NCBI RefSeq assembly: GCF_009769735.1 | Contig: NZ_WSRO01000002.1 | Location: forward strand, 8,047,001-8,111,000 | Length of the DNA: 64,000 nucleotides | Origin: Streptomyces sp. BA2 | GTDB lineage: Bacteria > Actinomycetota > Actinomycetes > Streptomycetales > Streptomycetaceae | Reading direction: 5' to 3' | Part shown: in pieces, positions 27,802-37,957 of the stretch | How positions within the stretch are numbered: position 1 is the stretch's first letter | Layout of the letters: every line of letters starts with the position of its first letter | The notes under the pieces: generated by a model | Databases searched by the model: none | What the model was told of the DNA's origin: nothing | Seen by the model: the letters and a program-made list of their open reading frames with translations, nothing else | Translations under genes and position numbers: made by a program

Positions 27802-28842
27802 ATGACGATGCCCGAACCGCGTCCCCCCTCGGACGGTCCGCCCACCCTGCGGGACGTCGCCGAGCGGGTGGGCGTCAGCGCGATGACCGCGTCCAGGGCC
27901 CTGCGCGACGACCCGCGCGTGCTCCCGGCAACCCGGGAGCGCATCCGCGCCGCGGCGGCGGAGCTCGGCTACCGGCCCAACGAAGTGGCCCGCAGCCTCC
28001 GCCTGGGGCGCGGCACAGGCCTGGTCGGACTCGTCGTCACGAACCTGGCCAACCCCTTCTACTCGCGGTTCGCCCTCGGCGTCGACTCCGTCATCGCGGG
28101 CGACGGCTTCAAGACCGTCATCGGGAACACCGGCCAGGACCTGGACGCCGAGCGTGAACTCGTCGCCGACCTGGTGGCCCGCCGCGTCGACGGCATCATC
28201 GCCGTCCCCGCCGCGGCTGACCAGCGCCATCTCGCCGCCGCGGTGGCCGACGGCGTGCCCGTGGTGCTCGCCAGCCGGCCGCCCGAAGGGTTCGAGGCCG
28301 ACTGCGTCCTGGTCGACGACTTCGGCGGGGCCCGCGCCGCCACCGTGCGGCTGATCAGCCGCGGCCACCGCCGGATCGGCTTCCTCGGCTCACCGCCCGC
28401 CGTCTACACCGGCACCGAGCGCCTGCGCGGGTACGCCGCGGCCCTCGCCGCACATGGCATCCCCTTCGACGAGCACTACGTACGGCAAGGACAGACCGAA
28501 CCGCGCGAAGCCCGGCGCGCGGCGGCCGGACTCCTGGCACTGCCCGAGCCGCCCACCGCGCTGTTCTGCTCCAACAACCGCAACACGATAGGGGCGTTCC
28601 GCGCCCTGCGCGCATCCGGCACGGACACCGCGCTCGCGGGCTTCGACGACTTCGAACTGGCCGACGCGCTCGGCCTGCCGCTCACCCTCGTCGCGTACGA
28701 CAGCGATGAGCTCGGCCGGGTGGCGGGCAGGCTCCTCGCCGACCGGATGCGGGGGAGGGAGCCCGACCCGGGCAGGAAACCGGAGCCGGGCCCCGCCCGA
28801 CGCATCGTGACGCCCACCAGCCTGGTGGAGTACGGCAGTTGA
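27802..28842 (+). CDS. LacI-family repressor of the mannoside operon
   Basis: 346-aa regulator. The N-terminal HTH reads TLRDVAERVGVSAMTASRAL, followed by the hinge helix (PNEVARSLRLG) and a periplasmic-binding-protein-like effector domain (GLVGLVVTNLANPFYSRFA..., GRLLADRM). ATG 27802 with AAAGGA upstream was chosen over in-frame GTG 27772, which lies inside the ROK gene. Last gene of the operon and the probable ligand for the operator at 18811-18826; a mannoside or mannose phosphate is a likely inducer. Confidence 0.88.
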   Translation: MTMPEPRPPSDGPPTLRDVAERVGVSAMTASRALRDDPRVLPATRERIRAAAAELGYRPNEVARSLRLGRGTGLVGLVVTNLANPFYSRFALGVDSVIAGDGFKTVIGNTGQDLDAERELVADLVARRVDGIIAVPAAADQRHLAAAVADGVPVVLASRPPEGFEADCVLVDDFGGARAATVRLISRGHRRIGFLGSPPAVYTGTERLRGYAAALAAHGIPFDEHYVRQGQTEPREARRAAAGLLALPEPPTALFCSNNRNTIGAFRALRASGTDTALAGFDDFELADALGLPLTLVAYDSDELGRVAGRLLADRMRGREPDPGRKPEPGPARRIVTPTSLVEYGS

Positions 28843-28899
28843 CGTCCGCTGTGTCCGGTCTCAGTCGAGGGGCGTGAGGGCGGGGGCTGAGGGCAGGGG

Positions 28900-29023
28900 C
28901 CGCCGGGTCGGCTGCTTGCCGATCGGATGTGGGCGGCGGGGGTCTGATGCTGCGAGGAGGCCCCGCCCGGGTCTGGCGTGGTGCGTCGTGACTTCCACCA
29001 GCCTGGTGGAGTACGGCAGTTGA
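28900..29023 (+). pseudogene. Remnant of a second LacI-family gene 3' end
   Basis: The sequence resembles the last ~120 bp of the preceding LacI gene. One frame reads GRLLADRM (28906-28929) as in the intact protein; after a frame change it resumes as VVTSTSLVEYGS and stop, against IVTPTSLVEYGS in the intact gene. A 30-bp stretch is identical between 28814-28843 and 28995-29024 and contains CCACCAGCCTGGTGG, itself an inverted repeat. It is best read as the tail left by loss of a tandem paralogue or by unequal recombination. Confidence 0.7.
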
Positions 29024-29042
29024 CCGCTCGCGGCGGTCGCTC

Positions 29043-29837
29043 TCAGCCGGCCGGTGCGAGCGGCGTGGCCGACGGTCGGGCGCCCGCCGAGCGGCGGCCG
29101 AGTACAGGCTCGGCCACCCACCGTGCGGGGCCGCACAGGGTCTGACCGTGCCGGGTGAAGAGATCGTCGCGTGAGTCGAAGTGTCCGAGGTCGGCGAGGA
29201 CATGGGCCGACAGATCGCAGGACGTGGTGTCGGCGCCGCAGGCCGTCGCTCCGTCCCAGTCGACCGCCGTGCGGGACAGGGCCTCGAAGAGCGTCTCCGC
29301 CCCCGCGTTGGTGAAACCACCGGCGCGGCGCTCCCTCAACTCGTCCAGACCGCCGAAGAGTTCGGACACCGGGAGCCACGGGCCGGTGGCGCAGCCCTTG
29401 CCGGGCGTCGGCTCCGAGAAGTGGAACTCCGGCCACGCAAGCAGCACTTGATCCGGGACGAGCCGTCGAAGGTGCGGGAAGCGCGGGTGCCAGAACGCCC
29501 CGTCCACGAGGAGCCCGCGCACCCGCGTGGCCACGCCGGACGCCCGTGCCACCGATTCGAGGATCGCGAGCCGCTGGCTGCACGAGCCACGGCCGCGCCG
29601 CAGCACCTCCGACACCGGCCGCTCGTCGTGCACCGAGTACACCGGCCGTACGGTCGCGGCGATCCGCCCGTGCGCCCGGCGCAGGGCCGCCAACTGGCCG
29701 AGGGAGTCAGGGGAGTCGGGAGCGCCGGTCGGGACGGCTCCGACACTGCGGATGAGGTCGGCGACGCGAGCGTGCCGCCAGTCGAGTATCCGCGTCGGCT
29801 CCGTGCCCCCCGCCGCGTCCGGGCGCCGTGGCTTCAC
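29043..29837 (-). CDS. Transglutaminase-like superfamily protein
   Basis: 264-aa cytoplasmic protein. RGSCSQRLAILESVARASGV near residue 90 has the Cys-containing helix of transglutaminase-like (papain-fold) proteins, followed by a His in GAFWHPRF and an Asp in LVPDQVLLAW, giving a possible Cys-His-Asp triad. It could be a protease, transglutaminase or inactive relative; context does not decide. GTG start at 29837 overlaps the CGNR gene stop by 4 bases, so the two are translationally coupled. Confidence 0.65.
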   Translation of the reverse strand: MKPRRPDAAGGTEPTRILDWRHARVADLIRSVGAVPTGAPDSPDSLGQLAALRRAHGRIAATVRPVYSVHDERPVSEVLRRGRGSCSQRLAILESVARASGVATRVRGLLVDGAFWHPRFPHLRRLVPDQVLLAWPEFHFSEPTPGKGCATGPWLPVSELFGGLDELRERRAGGFTNAGAETLFEALSRTAVDWDGATACGADTTSCDLSAHVLADLGHFDSRDDLFTRHGQTLCGPARWVAEPVLGRRSAGARPSATPLAPAG

Positions 29838-30457
29838 GCCTGACCGCCCGGCGTCGGCTCCGACTCGGCGCCCGCACGGCGGCGCCGGCGCGAAGCCCGC
29901 AGGTTCGCGGCGTTCCCGCAGCCGCGGGTGGAGTGCCAGACGCCGCTGTTGTTGCGGGAGCGGTCGTAGAACGCCGTGGCGCAGCGTTCGTTGCGGCAGA
30001 TCTTCAGGCGCCGCCACTCTCCGGTGGTCTGGGCGAGCAGCGCCTCGCACAGCACGGCCGACGTCAGCCAGCGCCAGCCCTCGCCCTCCGGTTCGGTGGT
30101 CAGGGCGGCGTCGCCGTGCAGGCTGACCTGGAGGGCGCACGAGGTGAAGCGCGCGGTCTCGCCGCTCGCCGTGCCGCACCGGGAGAGCAGGGCCCGGCGC
30201 AGCTGTTCGCGCAGCTGCCGCAGCTTGGGCAGGTCCTCTTCGGTGAGGGTGAGCCGCACCGCCGTGCGCCCCGTCCTCTCGGCCCAGGTGGGCAGCGCCA
30301 CGGAGACCCAGTCCTGCGCGGCGGCCACGTCTTCGAGGAGATCCGCACCGGGAACACCGCAGGAGGGCGCGGTGTTCAGGATGTCCTGCACGAGCCCCAG
30401 GCCGCCGGGGACGGCGGTGGGGAAGTAGCGCTCGGTGGCAGGCCAGGTCATGCGCAT
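29834..30457 (-). CDS. CGNR zinc-finger protein (ABATE domain)
   Basis: 207-aa protein typical of putative stress-responsive regulators. The N-terminal ~140 residues match the ABATE region; the C-terminal LKICRNERCATAFYD...RGCGNAANLRASRRRR is the CGNR zinc finger with four metal ligands and a basic tail suited to DNA binding. Coupled to the transglutaminase-like gene. Start ATG 30457 lacks a clear Shine-Dalgarno, and ATG 30451 is an alternative. Confidence 0.8.
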   Translation of the reverse strand: MRMTWPATERYFPTAVPGGLGLVQDILNTAPSCGVPGADLLEDVAAAQDWVSVALPTWAERTGRTAVRLTLTEEDLPKLRQLREQLRRALLSRCGTASGETARFTSCALQVSLHGDAALTTEPEGEGWRWLTSAVLCEALLAQTTGEWRRLKICRNERCATAFYDRSRNNSGVWHSTRGCGNAANLRASRRRRRAGAESEPTPGGQA

Positions 30458-30471
30458 ATCGTACGCGACCG

Positions 30472-30510
30472 CGGGCGACAGCAGCGTACGGCCTTGGCTG
30501 CTGTCGCCCG
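30472..30510. terminator. Strong hairpin terminator
   Basis: Perfect 14-bp arms CGGGCGACAGCAGC (30472-30485) and its complement (30497-30510) around an 11-base loop. It lies 12 bp after the minus-strand ene-reductase stop and before the CGNR start, so it should end ene-reductase transcription. Confidence 0.75.
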
Positions 30511-30521
30511 GTGGCCCTCGC

Positions 30522-31646
30522 TCAGGCCAGGCTCTTCAGGAGCGACTTGTCGAAGGGCAGCGCGTCGCCGAGCCGGTTCTCCAGGGCCTTGGCCGCCCAC
30601 TCCGGGTCGGCGATGAGGGCGCGGCCCACTGCCACCAGGTCGAACTCGTCCCGCTCCAGGCGGTCGACGAGCAGCTCGATGCCGGTGGAGGCGGACGGCG
30701 CGGCCCAGCCCTTGGGTCCGATGAACTCCTGGTCGAGGCCGACCGAGCCCACGGTGATCACAGGCTTGCCGGAGACCTTCTTGACCCAGCCCGCGAGGTT
30801 GAGGTCGCTGCCGTCGAACTCCGGCAGCCAGTAGCGGCGGGTGGAGGCGTGGAAGACGTCCACGCCCGCGTTCGCCAGCGGGGTGAGCAGGCGCTCCAGC
30901 TCCTCGGGGGACTCGGCGAGCTGCGCGTCGTAGCTGCCGGCCTTCCACTGCGAGAGCCGGAAGACGACGGGGAAGTCGGGCGAGACGGCGGCCCGCACGG
31001 CGGCGACGATCTCGGCGGCGAAGCGGGTGCGGGCCTCTATGCCGCCGCCGTAGCCGTCCGTGCGCCGGTTGGTGCGCTCCCAGAGGAACTGGTCGATCAA
31101 GTAGCCGTGCGCGCCGTGCAGTTCGACGCCGTCGAATCCGATGCGCTCGGCGGCGGCAGCGGCGTCGGCGAACGCCCGGATCACATCGTCGAGATCGTCG
31201 GCCGTCAGCGTGCTGCCCTTCGGCTGCCCGTCGAGGTCGATCCCGGAGGGGCCCGCCGCGGGGGCGGACGGCACCGGGCCCTTGCCCTCTTCGCGCGTGA
31301 CGCCCACGTGCCACAGCTGCGGAATGATCTTCCCGCCCGCCGCGTGCACGGCGTCGACCACCTTGCGCCAGCCTTCGAGGGCGTCGTCCCCGTGGAAGCG
31401 CGGGACCCGGTCGCTCGTACCGGCCGAGGCGTGATCGACGTACGTCCCCTCGGTGATGATCAGGCCGACGCCGGCGGCGGCCCTGCGGGCGTAGTACTCC
31501 GCCACGTCCGCGCCCGGAACGCCGCCCGGTGAGAACTCCCTGGTCATGGGCGCCATCACGATGCGGTTGGGCAAGGTGAGGCTGCCGACGCTGAAGGGGC
31601 GGTCGAGGGTCTGGGGGGTGCGCGCGGTCTGCGACGCCGAGGTCAT
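30522..31646 (-). CDS. NADH:flavin oxidoreductase / ene-reductase (Old Yellow Enzyme family)
   Basis: 374-aa FMN enzyme with a single TIM-barrel domain. LPNRIVMAPMTRE is the N-terminal FMN-binding strand; ELHGAHGYLIDQFL near residue 180 and the RTDGYGG-type motif (TNRRTDGYGGGIEARTRF) are OYE hallmarks; DLVAVGRALIADPEW binds the FMN phosphate near the C-terminus. It reduces activated C=C bonds; the natural substrate is unknown. ATG 31646 has GGAGGA upstream, so upstream in-frame codons were rejected. Follows a LysR gene on the same strand. Confidence 0.88.
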   Translation of the reverse strand: MTSASQTARTPQTLDRPFSVGSLTLPNRIVMAPMTREFSPGGVPGADVAEYYARRAAAGVGLIITEGTYVDHASAGTSDRVPRFHGDDALEGWRKVVDAVHAAGGKIIPQLWHVGVTREEGKGPVPSAPAAGPSGIDLDGQPKGSTLTADDLDDVIRAFADAAAAAERIGFDGVELHGAHGYLIDQFLWERTNRRTDGYGGGIEARTRFAAEIVAAVRAAVSPDFPVVFRLSQWKAGSYDAQLAESPEELERLLTPLANAGVDVFHASTRRYWLPEFDGSDLNLAGWVKKVSGKPVITVGSVGLDQEFIGPKGWAAPSASTGIELLVDRLERDEFDLVAVGRALIADPEWAAKALENRLGDALPFDKSLLKSLA

Positions 31647-31713
31647 GCGTCCTCCTGGCAGGGAATGAGGGAGCGATCTCCTGCGATCGATGACGTAAGC
31701 GTACGCGCGTTGC

Positions 31714-32619
31714 TCATGTCGTCTGCCGGAGGGCCCTCCGGCAGGCCCGAATCGCCGGATGGTGGCTCCGGCCGCTGCGCACCGCCGTGAAGAGCCGACG
31801 TGCGCGCTGCCCTCGGGGCAGCTGCCGCAGGGGGACGGTCGCGGGTCGCCCGTCCCACACGAGACCGGGGAGCAGGGCGGCGGCATGGCCGCGCTCGACG
31901 AGACGCAGGTGCAGGAGGAGGTCGGTGGTCTCGAACCGTACGTCGGGCTCGAAGCCCGCGTTGCGGCAGAGCGTCATCGCCCACTGCCGGGCCGCCGTGC
32001 CCGTGGGTTCCATGACCCAGGGGCGGTCGGCCAGGGCGCGGAGCGCGGCGGTCGGGCTCTCGGTGTCGCTTCCCGCGTCGCTTGCCGGTTCCGGGAGGGC
32101 GAGGTGCAGGGGATCCGCGCAGAGATCCTCCTGTTCGAGGCCCGTGGGCCGGGGGCTCGGGACACCCGGGTACTCCTCGGCCACGACCAGGTCGAAGTCA
32201 CGGGCGAGCAGGGCGGGCAGGGACTTCTCCGGTTCCAGCTGGGTGAGGTGGACGCGCAGGCCCGGGTGCGCCTCGCGCAGCAGGGTCAGCGCGGCCGGAA
32301 CGAGGGCGAGGGCCGCCGTCTGGAACGAGGCGATGCGCAGCGTCCCGGTCAGGTCGGTGAGGGACGTGGCGATGTCCGCCTCGGCGCGCTCAAGGCGTTC
32401 AAGCACCGCCTCGGTGTGGGCGACGAGGATCTCCGCCTGCGGCGTGAGGCGCACGCGCCGCCCCACTGGTTCGAGGAGCTGGACGCCGACCTCCGCCTCC
32501 AGCTGTGACAGCTGCTGCGAGACGGACGAGGGGCTGTAGGAGAGGGCGGCGGCGACGGCCGCCAGCGTGCCGCGGTCCTTGAGCTCGCGCAGCAGGCGCA
32601 GTCGGTGCAGGTCGAACAT
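31714..32619 (-). CDS. LysR-family transcriptional regulator
   Basis: 301-aa regulator. MFDLHRLRLLRELKDRGTLAAVAAALSYSPSSVSQQLSQLE is the N-terminal helix-turn-helix; the rest is a periplasmic-binding-fold effector domain. ATG 32619 was chosen because the HTH begins there; the in-frame extension upstream is a run of Asp/Glu from a simple GAC/GAG repeat. Divergent from the ammonia-lyase/hydrolase pair and 67 bp upstream of the ene-reductase gene, so it could control either. Confidence 0.82.
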   Translation of the reverse strand: MFDLHRLRLLRELKDRGTLAAVAAALSYSPSSVSQQLSQLEAEVGVQLLEPVGRRVRLTPQAEILVAHTEAVLERLERAEADIATSLTDLTGTLRIASFQTAALALVPAALTLLREAHPGLRVHLTQLEPEKSLPALLARDFDLVVAEEYPGVPSPRPTGLEQEDLCADPLHLALPEPASDAGSDTESPTAALRALADRPWVMEPTGTAARQWAMTLCRNAGFEPDVRFETTDLLLHLRLVERGHAAALLPGLVWDGRPATVPLRQLPRGQRARRLFTAVRSGRSHHPAIRACRRALRQTT

Positions 32620-32678
32620 GAGCGGGTTCTCGTCCTCGTCCTCGTCGTCTTCATCGTCATCGGCGGCGTCGGTCCGTC

Positions 32679-32709
32679 GGATCCATCGTCCAGACCCCTG
32701 GATCCATCG
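32679..32709. promoter_or_regulatory. Direct repeats in the LysR/ammonia-lyase divergent region
   Basis: GGATCCATCG occurs at 32679-32688 and 32700-32709, a 21-bp period, i.e. two helical turns, with CCAGACCCCTGG between. Plausible LysR sites in the 160-bp divergent gap; a TATAGGT-like -10 lies at 32724-32730. Confidence 0.45.
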
Positions 32710-32779
32710 GATTCTCTGATGAATATAGGTCGGAAACATTCGCTGGACCGAGGAGTGACAGGGGCCGCAGGCTGGCCGC

Positions 32780-33903
32780 ATGCCCGAGAACATCAAGAAG
32801 CCGGCGGCCTGGTTCGCCCGGCCCGCCGCCCGTACCTGGACCTGCCCACCCGCCCCTGCCGAGGCCCGCGCCTTCCACGCCTCGCTCCCCGGTCACGCCC
32901 CCACCCCGCTGCGTGAACTCCCCGCTCTCGCCGCCGAGTTGGGCGTCGACCGGGTCTTCGTCAAGGACGAGTCCTCGCGCCTGGGGCTGCCCGCGTTCAA
33001 GGCGCTCGGCGCGTCCTGGGCGGTGCACCGGGTCCTCGCCGAGCGGGCCGCGAGCGGCGAGGATCCGTCGCGGCCGGTCACGCTGGTCACCGCCACCGAC
33101 GGCAACCACGGCCGTGCGGTGGCCCGGATGGCGCGGCTCCTCGGCCAGGGGGCTCACGTCTTCGTGTCGGGGGGAGTGCATCCGGCGGCCTCGGCCGCCA
33201 TCGCCGCCGAGGGGGCCGAGGTCACGCGGGTCGACGGGCCTTACGACGAGGCCGTGCACCGGGCGGCCGCCGCCGCGGCCGCAGGCACCGCCACCGTCCT
33301 CGTCCAGGACTCGGCCTGGCCCGGCTACGAGCGGATTCCCCGGTGGATCGTCGAGGGCTACTCCACCCTGTTCGCCGAGATCGACGCCCAACTCGCCGCC
33401 GCCGCCGGCGCCCAGGCGCCCGACCTGGTCGCCGTGCCCGTCGGCGTGGGCTCGCTCGCCCAGGCCGCCGTCACCCACTACCGCGGCCGCCCCGCGGTCC
33501 TGTCGGCCCCCGCGCTGCTCTCCGTGGAACCCGAAGCGGCGGCCTGCGTCATCGAGAGCCTCACCCGCGGCGAGCTGACCAGCGTCGTCACCGGCGACAC
33601 GGCCATGGCGGGCCTGAACTGCGGCACCCCCTCCAGCCTCGCCTGGCCCTACCTGCGCGACGGTCTGGACGCCGCCGTCGCCATCACCGACGCCGACAGC
33701 GCACGGGCGGCCCGCACCCTCGACGCCCTCGGCGTCTCCTCCGGACCCTGCGGAGCCGCGTCGCTCGCGGGCATCCGCGCCGCACTGACCGGAGACGGCG
33801 CCGACGACCGCCGCGCGGCACTCGGCCTCGGCCCCGCGTCGACCCTCGTACTGCTCAGCACAGAAGGCACGGACGCCAACCCGCAGCACCAGGAGCCCCG
33901 TTC

Positions 33904-33907
<4 letters not shown>
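32780..33907 (+). CDS. Diaminopropionate ammonia-lyase-like PLP enzyme
   Basis: 375-aa fold-type II PLP enzyme. The Schiff-base lysine is in LGLPAFKALGASWA near residue 75, VTATDGNHGRAVARMA binds the cofactor phosphate side as in diaminopropionate ammonia-lyases, and SGPCGAASLAG near the C-terminus completes the site. The likely reaction is elimination of ammonia from 2,3-diaminopropionate to give pyruvate, although the threonine dehydratase/serine racemase group cannot be excluded. Coupled by an ATGA overlap to an M20 amidohydrolase, a pairing that suggests use of a carbamoylated or amidine-type nitrogen source. Confidence 0.78.
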
Positions 33908-35199
<1,292 letters not shown>

Positions 35200-35230
35200 A
35201 AACACGCCACCAGGTGGGACAATCCCCAGC

Positions 35231-37834
35231 GTGGACGGGGGGATCCTCGAGCGGGATCGTGAGCTGGCTCGACTGGCCGCCGCCGCACGGGAAGCGGCCG
35301 ACGGAGCGGGTTCGGTGGCGCTCGTCTTCGGAGAGGCCGGGATCGGCAAGTCGAGCCTCGTGAACGCCCTTCCCGGTGCGCTGTCCGCGCAGGCCAGGGT
35401 GCTGGTCGGGCAGTGCGACGACCTGGCGACACGGCGGCCGCTCGGACCGTTCCGTGACCTTGTCGGCAGCGTACGGGCCGAGCTGGCGCAGGCGGTGACC
35501 GAGGGCGGCGACCGGCATCGGGTGTACGACGCGCTGCGGGCCGAGCTGGGCGAGCCGCCGCATCCGACGGTCCTCGTCGTAGAGGACGTGCACTGGGCGG
35601 ACGAGGCCTCACTCGACGCGCTGCGGTTCCTGGTACGCCGCGTGGACCGGATGCCCGCCGTCCTTGTGCTGACCTTCCGCGACGACGAGTTGAGCCGTGA
35701 GCATCCCCTGCGGCACCTCCTGGGCCAGGTGTCGAGGGCGCCGCGCGTGCACCGCGTCCCCCTGCCCCGGCTGTCCCGCGACGCGGTGCGCACGCTGAGC
35801 GCCGTGAGCCGCCTCGATCCCGCGCAGGTGTACGCCGTGACGTCGGGCAACCCCTTCTACGTCGCCGAGGTCGTCGCGGCGGGCGGCACCGGCGATGTGC
35901 CGCCGACCGTGGTCGACGCCGTACTGGCCCGGCTGCGCGGCCTCGACGACGCCGTACGCGACGCCCTCGAACAGCTCGCGGTGGTGCCGTCGGCGGCCGA
36001 GCGCTGCCTGGCCGACGCGCTACTGCCGGACGGCGTATGCCAGTTGGCGTCGGCGGAGCGGCGCGGCCTGCTCGTCGTGACCCCGGAGCGGGTCATGTTC
36101 CGGCACGAGATCATCCGGCGGGCCATCGCCGACTCGCTGCCCGCGGCGCGGCGGATCGAACTCAACCGCCACGTGCTCGCCGTCCTGGTCGCACAGCCGG
36201 GCGCCGACTGCTCCCGCATCGTCCACCACGCCGCACAGGCGGGCGACCGGGACGCCATCGCGCGGTACGGACCCGACGCGGCAAGGGACGCCGCACGCAC
36301 CGGCGCGCACCGTGAGGCCGCCGCCCAGCTGCGGCTCGTCCTGCGGCAGCGAGAGCGATACGGCCCGGCCGAACTCGCCGGCCTCCTTGAGCGGTTCGCG
36401 GTGGAGAGCTACACCATCGCCGACTCGCCGGCCGCCGTCGGCGCCCAGCGGGAAGCCGTCGCCCTGCGCCGCTCGCTGGGCGACCTGCGGGCGCTCGGCG
36501 CCGATCTGCGCTGGCTGTCGCGCATCCACTGGTGGGCGGGCGACGCGGACGCGGCGCAGGAGGCCGCCAGGGAAGCCATCGACGTGCTCGAACAGGCCGG
36601 TGACGAGCGGCTGTTGGCGCTCGCGCTCAGCAACACCTCTCAGCTGCGCATGCTCTCCGACCGGTACGCCGAGGCCATCGGCTACGGCGAGCGCGCCATC
36701 ACCCTGGCCCGGCGCACGGGCGACGCGGCGATCCTCTCGCACGCCCTGAACAACGTGGGCACGGCCCGCTGGCGCGGCGGCGACCCGCTGGGGCGGCCGC
36801 AGTTGGAGGAGAGCCTGGCGGTCGCGCTGAAGGCCGGCGAGGCCGAACACGCCTGCCGTGCCTACGCCAACGTCATCTGGACCCTCCTGGAGAACCTCCG
36901 GTTCACGGAAGCGGACCACTTTCTCGCCCCCGCCATGGAGTTCGCCGACCGTACGGAGCATGTGGGGTTCCTCCGCTACCTCCAAGTGGAGCTGGCGCTG
37001 CGGCAGTTCGCCGCCGGGAAGTGGAAGGAGGCGGAGAAGCACGCCGAGTTCGGTGACGCGTACGAGTTCCCGCCCGCGCGCTGCCCCGCCCTGACCGTCC
37101 TCGCGCGGGTACGGATCCGGCGCGGCGCGGAAGGCGGCGACGAACTCCTCAAAAGGGCCTGGGAAGTGGCCGCGCGGACCCGGGAGCTCCAGCGCACCGC
37201 CCCGGTCGCGGCCGCACGGGCGGAGGCCGCCTGGCTGCGCGGTGACCACGCGGCCGTGGTCGAAGCCGTCGGCCCCCTGTACATGCAGGCGCGCGGCCTG
37301 GCCGCGACGCCGTACCGCGCGGAGCTCGGCCACTGGCTCACCAAGGCGGGGCACCCCGTCCCCGCGGACGAATCGGACCATCCGTATGACCTCCAGGCCG
37401 CCGGGCAGTGGCGCAAGGCCGCCGAGGCCTGGCGGGCGGCGGGCTGCCCCTACGAGCACGCCGCCGCCCTCGCGGAGAGCCCGGACCCGGCGGACAAGCT
37501 CACCGCGCTCGCCGGCCTCGACGCCCTGGGCGCCGAACCCCTGGCCCGGCTCGTCCGCGCCGATCTGCGCGCCCTCGGTGTCGCCCGGATCCCGCGCGGC
37601 CCGCACGCGGCGACCCGCCGCAACCCGGCGGGGCTCACCGGCCGTCAGCTCCAGGTCGGACGGCTCCTCGCGGAAGGCCTCACCAACATCGAGATCGCCG
37701 GCCGGCTCGTCCTGTCCGTGCGCACGGTCGACAACCACGTCCGTGCGGTCCTGGAGAAGCTCGGCGCCCGCACCCGGCGCGACGTCGCCGCCCGCGCCGC
37801 GCAGCTGGGGATGGAAATCGGCCGCGAAAAGTAG
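35231..37834 (+). CDS. LuxR-family regulator with AAA ATPase domain (LAL type)
   Basis: 867-aa large ATP-binding LuxR regulator. Walker A GEAGIGKSS near residue 36 and Walker B VLVVEDVHWADEAS near 120 define an N-terminal STAND-like ATPase. The middle ~500 residues are helical, TPR-like repeats. The C-terminal GLTGRQLQVGRLLAEGLTNIEIAGRL to HVRAVLEKLGARTRRD is a LuxR HTH. GTG start at 35231 places the ATPase loop at the usual distance from the N-terminus. Such proteins are pathway activators in Streptomyces; the neighbouring hydrolase and flavoenzyme genes are possible targets but no operator is evident. Confidence 0.87.
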   Translation: MDGGILERDRELARLAAAAREAADGAGSVALVFGEAGIGKSSLVNALPGALSAQARVLVGQCDDLATRRPLGPFRDLVGSVRAELAQAVTEGGDRHRVYDALRAELGEPPHPTVLVVEDVHWADEASLDALRFLVRRVDRMPAVLVLTFRDDELSREHPLRHLLGQVSRAPRVHRVPLPRLSRDAVRTLSAVSRLDPAQVYAVTSGNPFYVAEVVAAGGTGDVPPTVVDAVLARLRGLDDAVRDALEQLAVVPSAAERCLADALLPDGVCQLASAERRGLLVVTPERVMFRHEIIRRAIADSLPAARRIELNRHVLAVLVAQPGADCSRIVHHAAQAGDRDAIARYGPDAARDAARTGAHREAAAQLRLVLRQRERYGPAELAGLLERFAVESYTIADSPAAVGAQREAVALRRSLGDLRALGADLRWLSRIHWWAGDADAAQEAAREAIDVLEQAGDERLLALALSNTSQLRMLSDRYAEAIGYGERAITLARRTGDAAILSHALNNVGTARWRGGDPLGRPQLEESLAVALKAGEAEHACRAYANVIWTLLENLRFTEADHFLAPAMEFADRTEHVGFLRYLQVELALRQFAAGKWKEAEKHAEFGDAYEFPPARCPALTVLARVRIRRGAEGGDELLKRAWEVAARTRELQRTAPVAAARAEAAWLRGDHAAVVEAVGPLYMQARGLAATPYRAELGHWLTKAGHPVPADESDHPYDLQAAGQWRKAAEAWRAAGCPYEHAAALAESPDPADKLTALAGLDALGAEPLARLVRADLRALGVARIPRGPHAATRRNPAGLTGRQLQVGRLLAEGLTNIEIAGRLVLSVRTVDNHVRAVLEKLGARTRRDVAARAAQLGMEIGREK

Positions 37835-37908
37835 GCAATCGCCGGGCGTGAGCTGGGTGGTGGGCACGGATACCGGTGGGTGGCGGGCGGCACTAGAACG
37901 GGCGGACC

Positions 37909-37948
37909 GGATGCACCAGTCCAGCAGCGGATGCGTCAATCCAGCACG
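37909..37948 (+). repeat. Two 20-bp imperfect tandem repeats
   Basis: GGATGCACCAGTCCAGCAGC is followed directly by GGATGCGTCAATCCAGCACG (15 of 20 identical) just before the Shine-Dalgarno of the flavoenzyme gene. A two-turn period suits a regulator dimer pair. Confidence 0.55.
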
Positions 37949-37957
37949 GGGGAGCAT

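Noticed and set aside
28814..28828. CCACCAGCCTGGTGG as a terminator hairpin
   Set aside because: It lies within the LacI coding sequence and recurs only because of the tail duplication.
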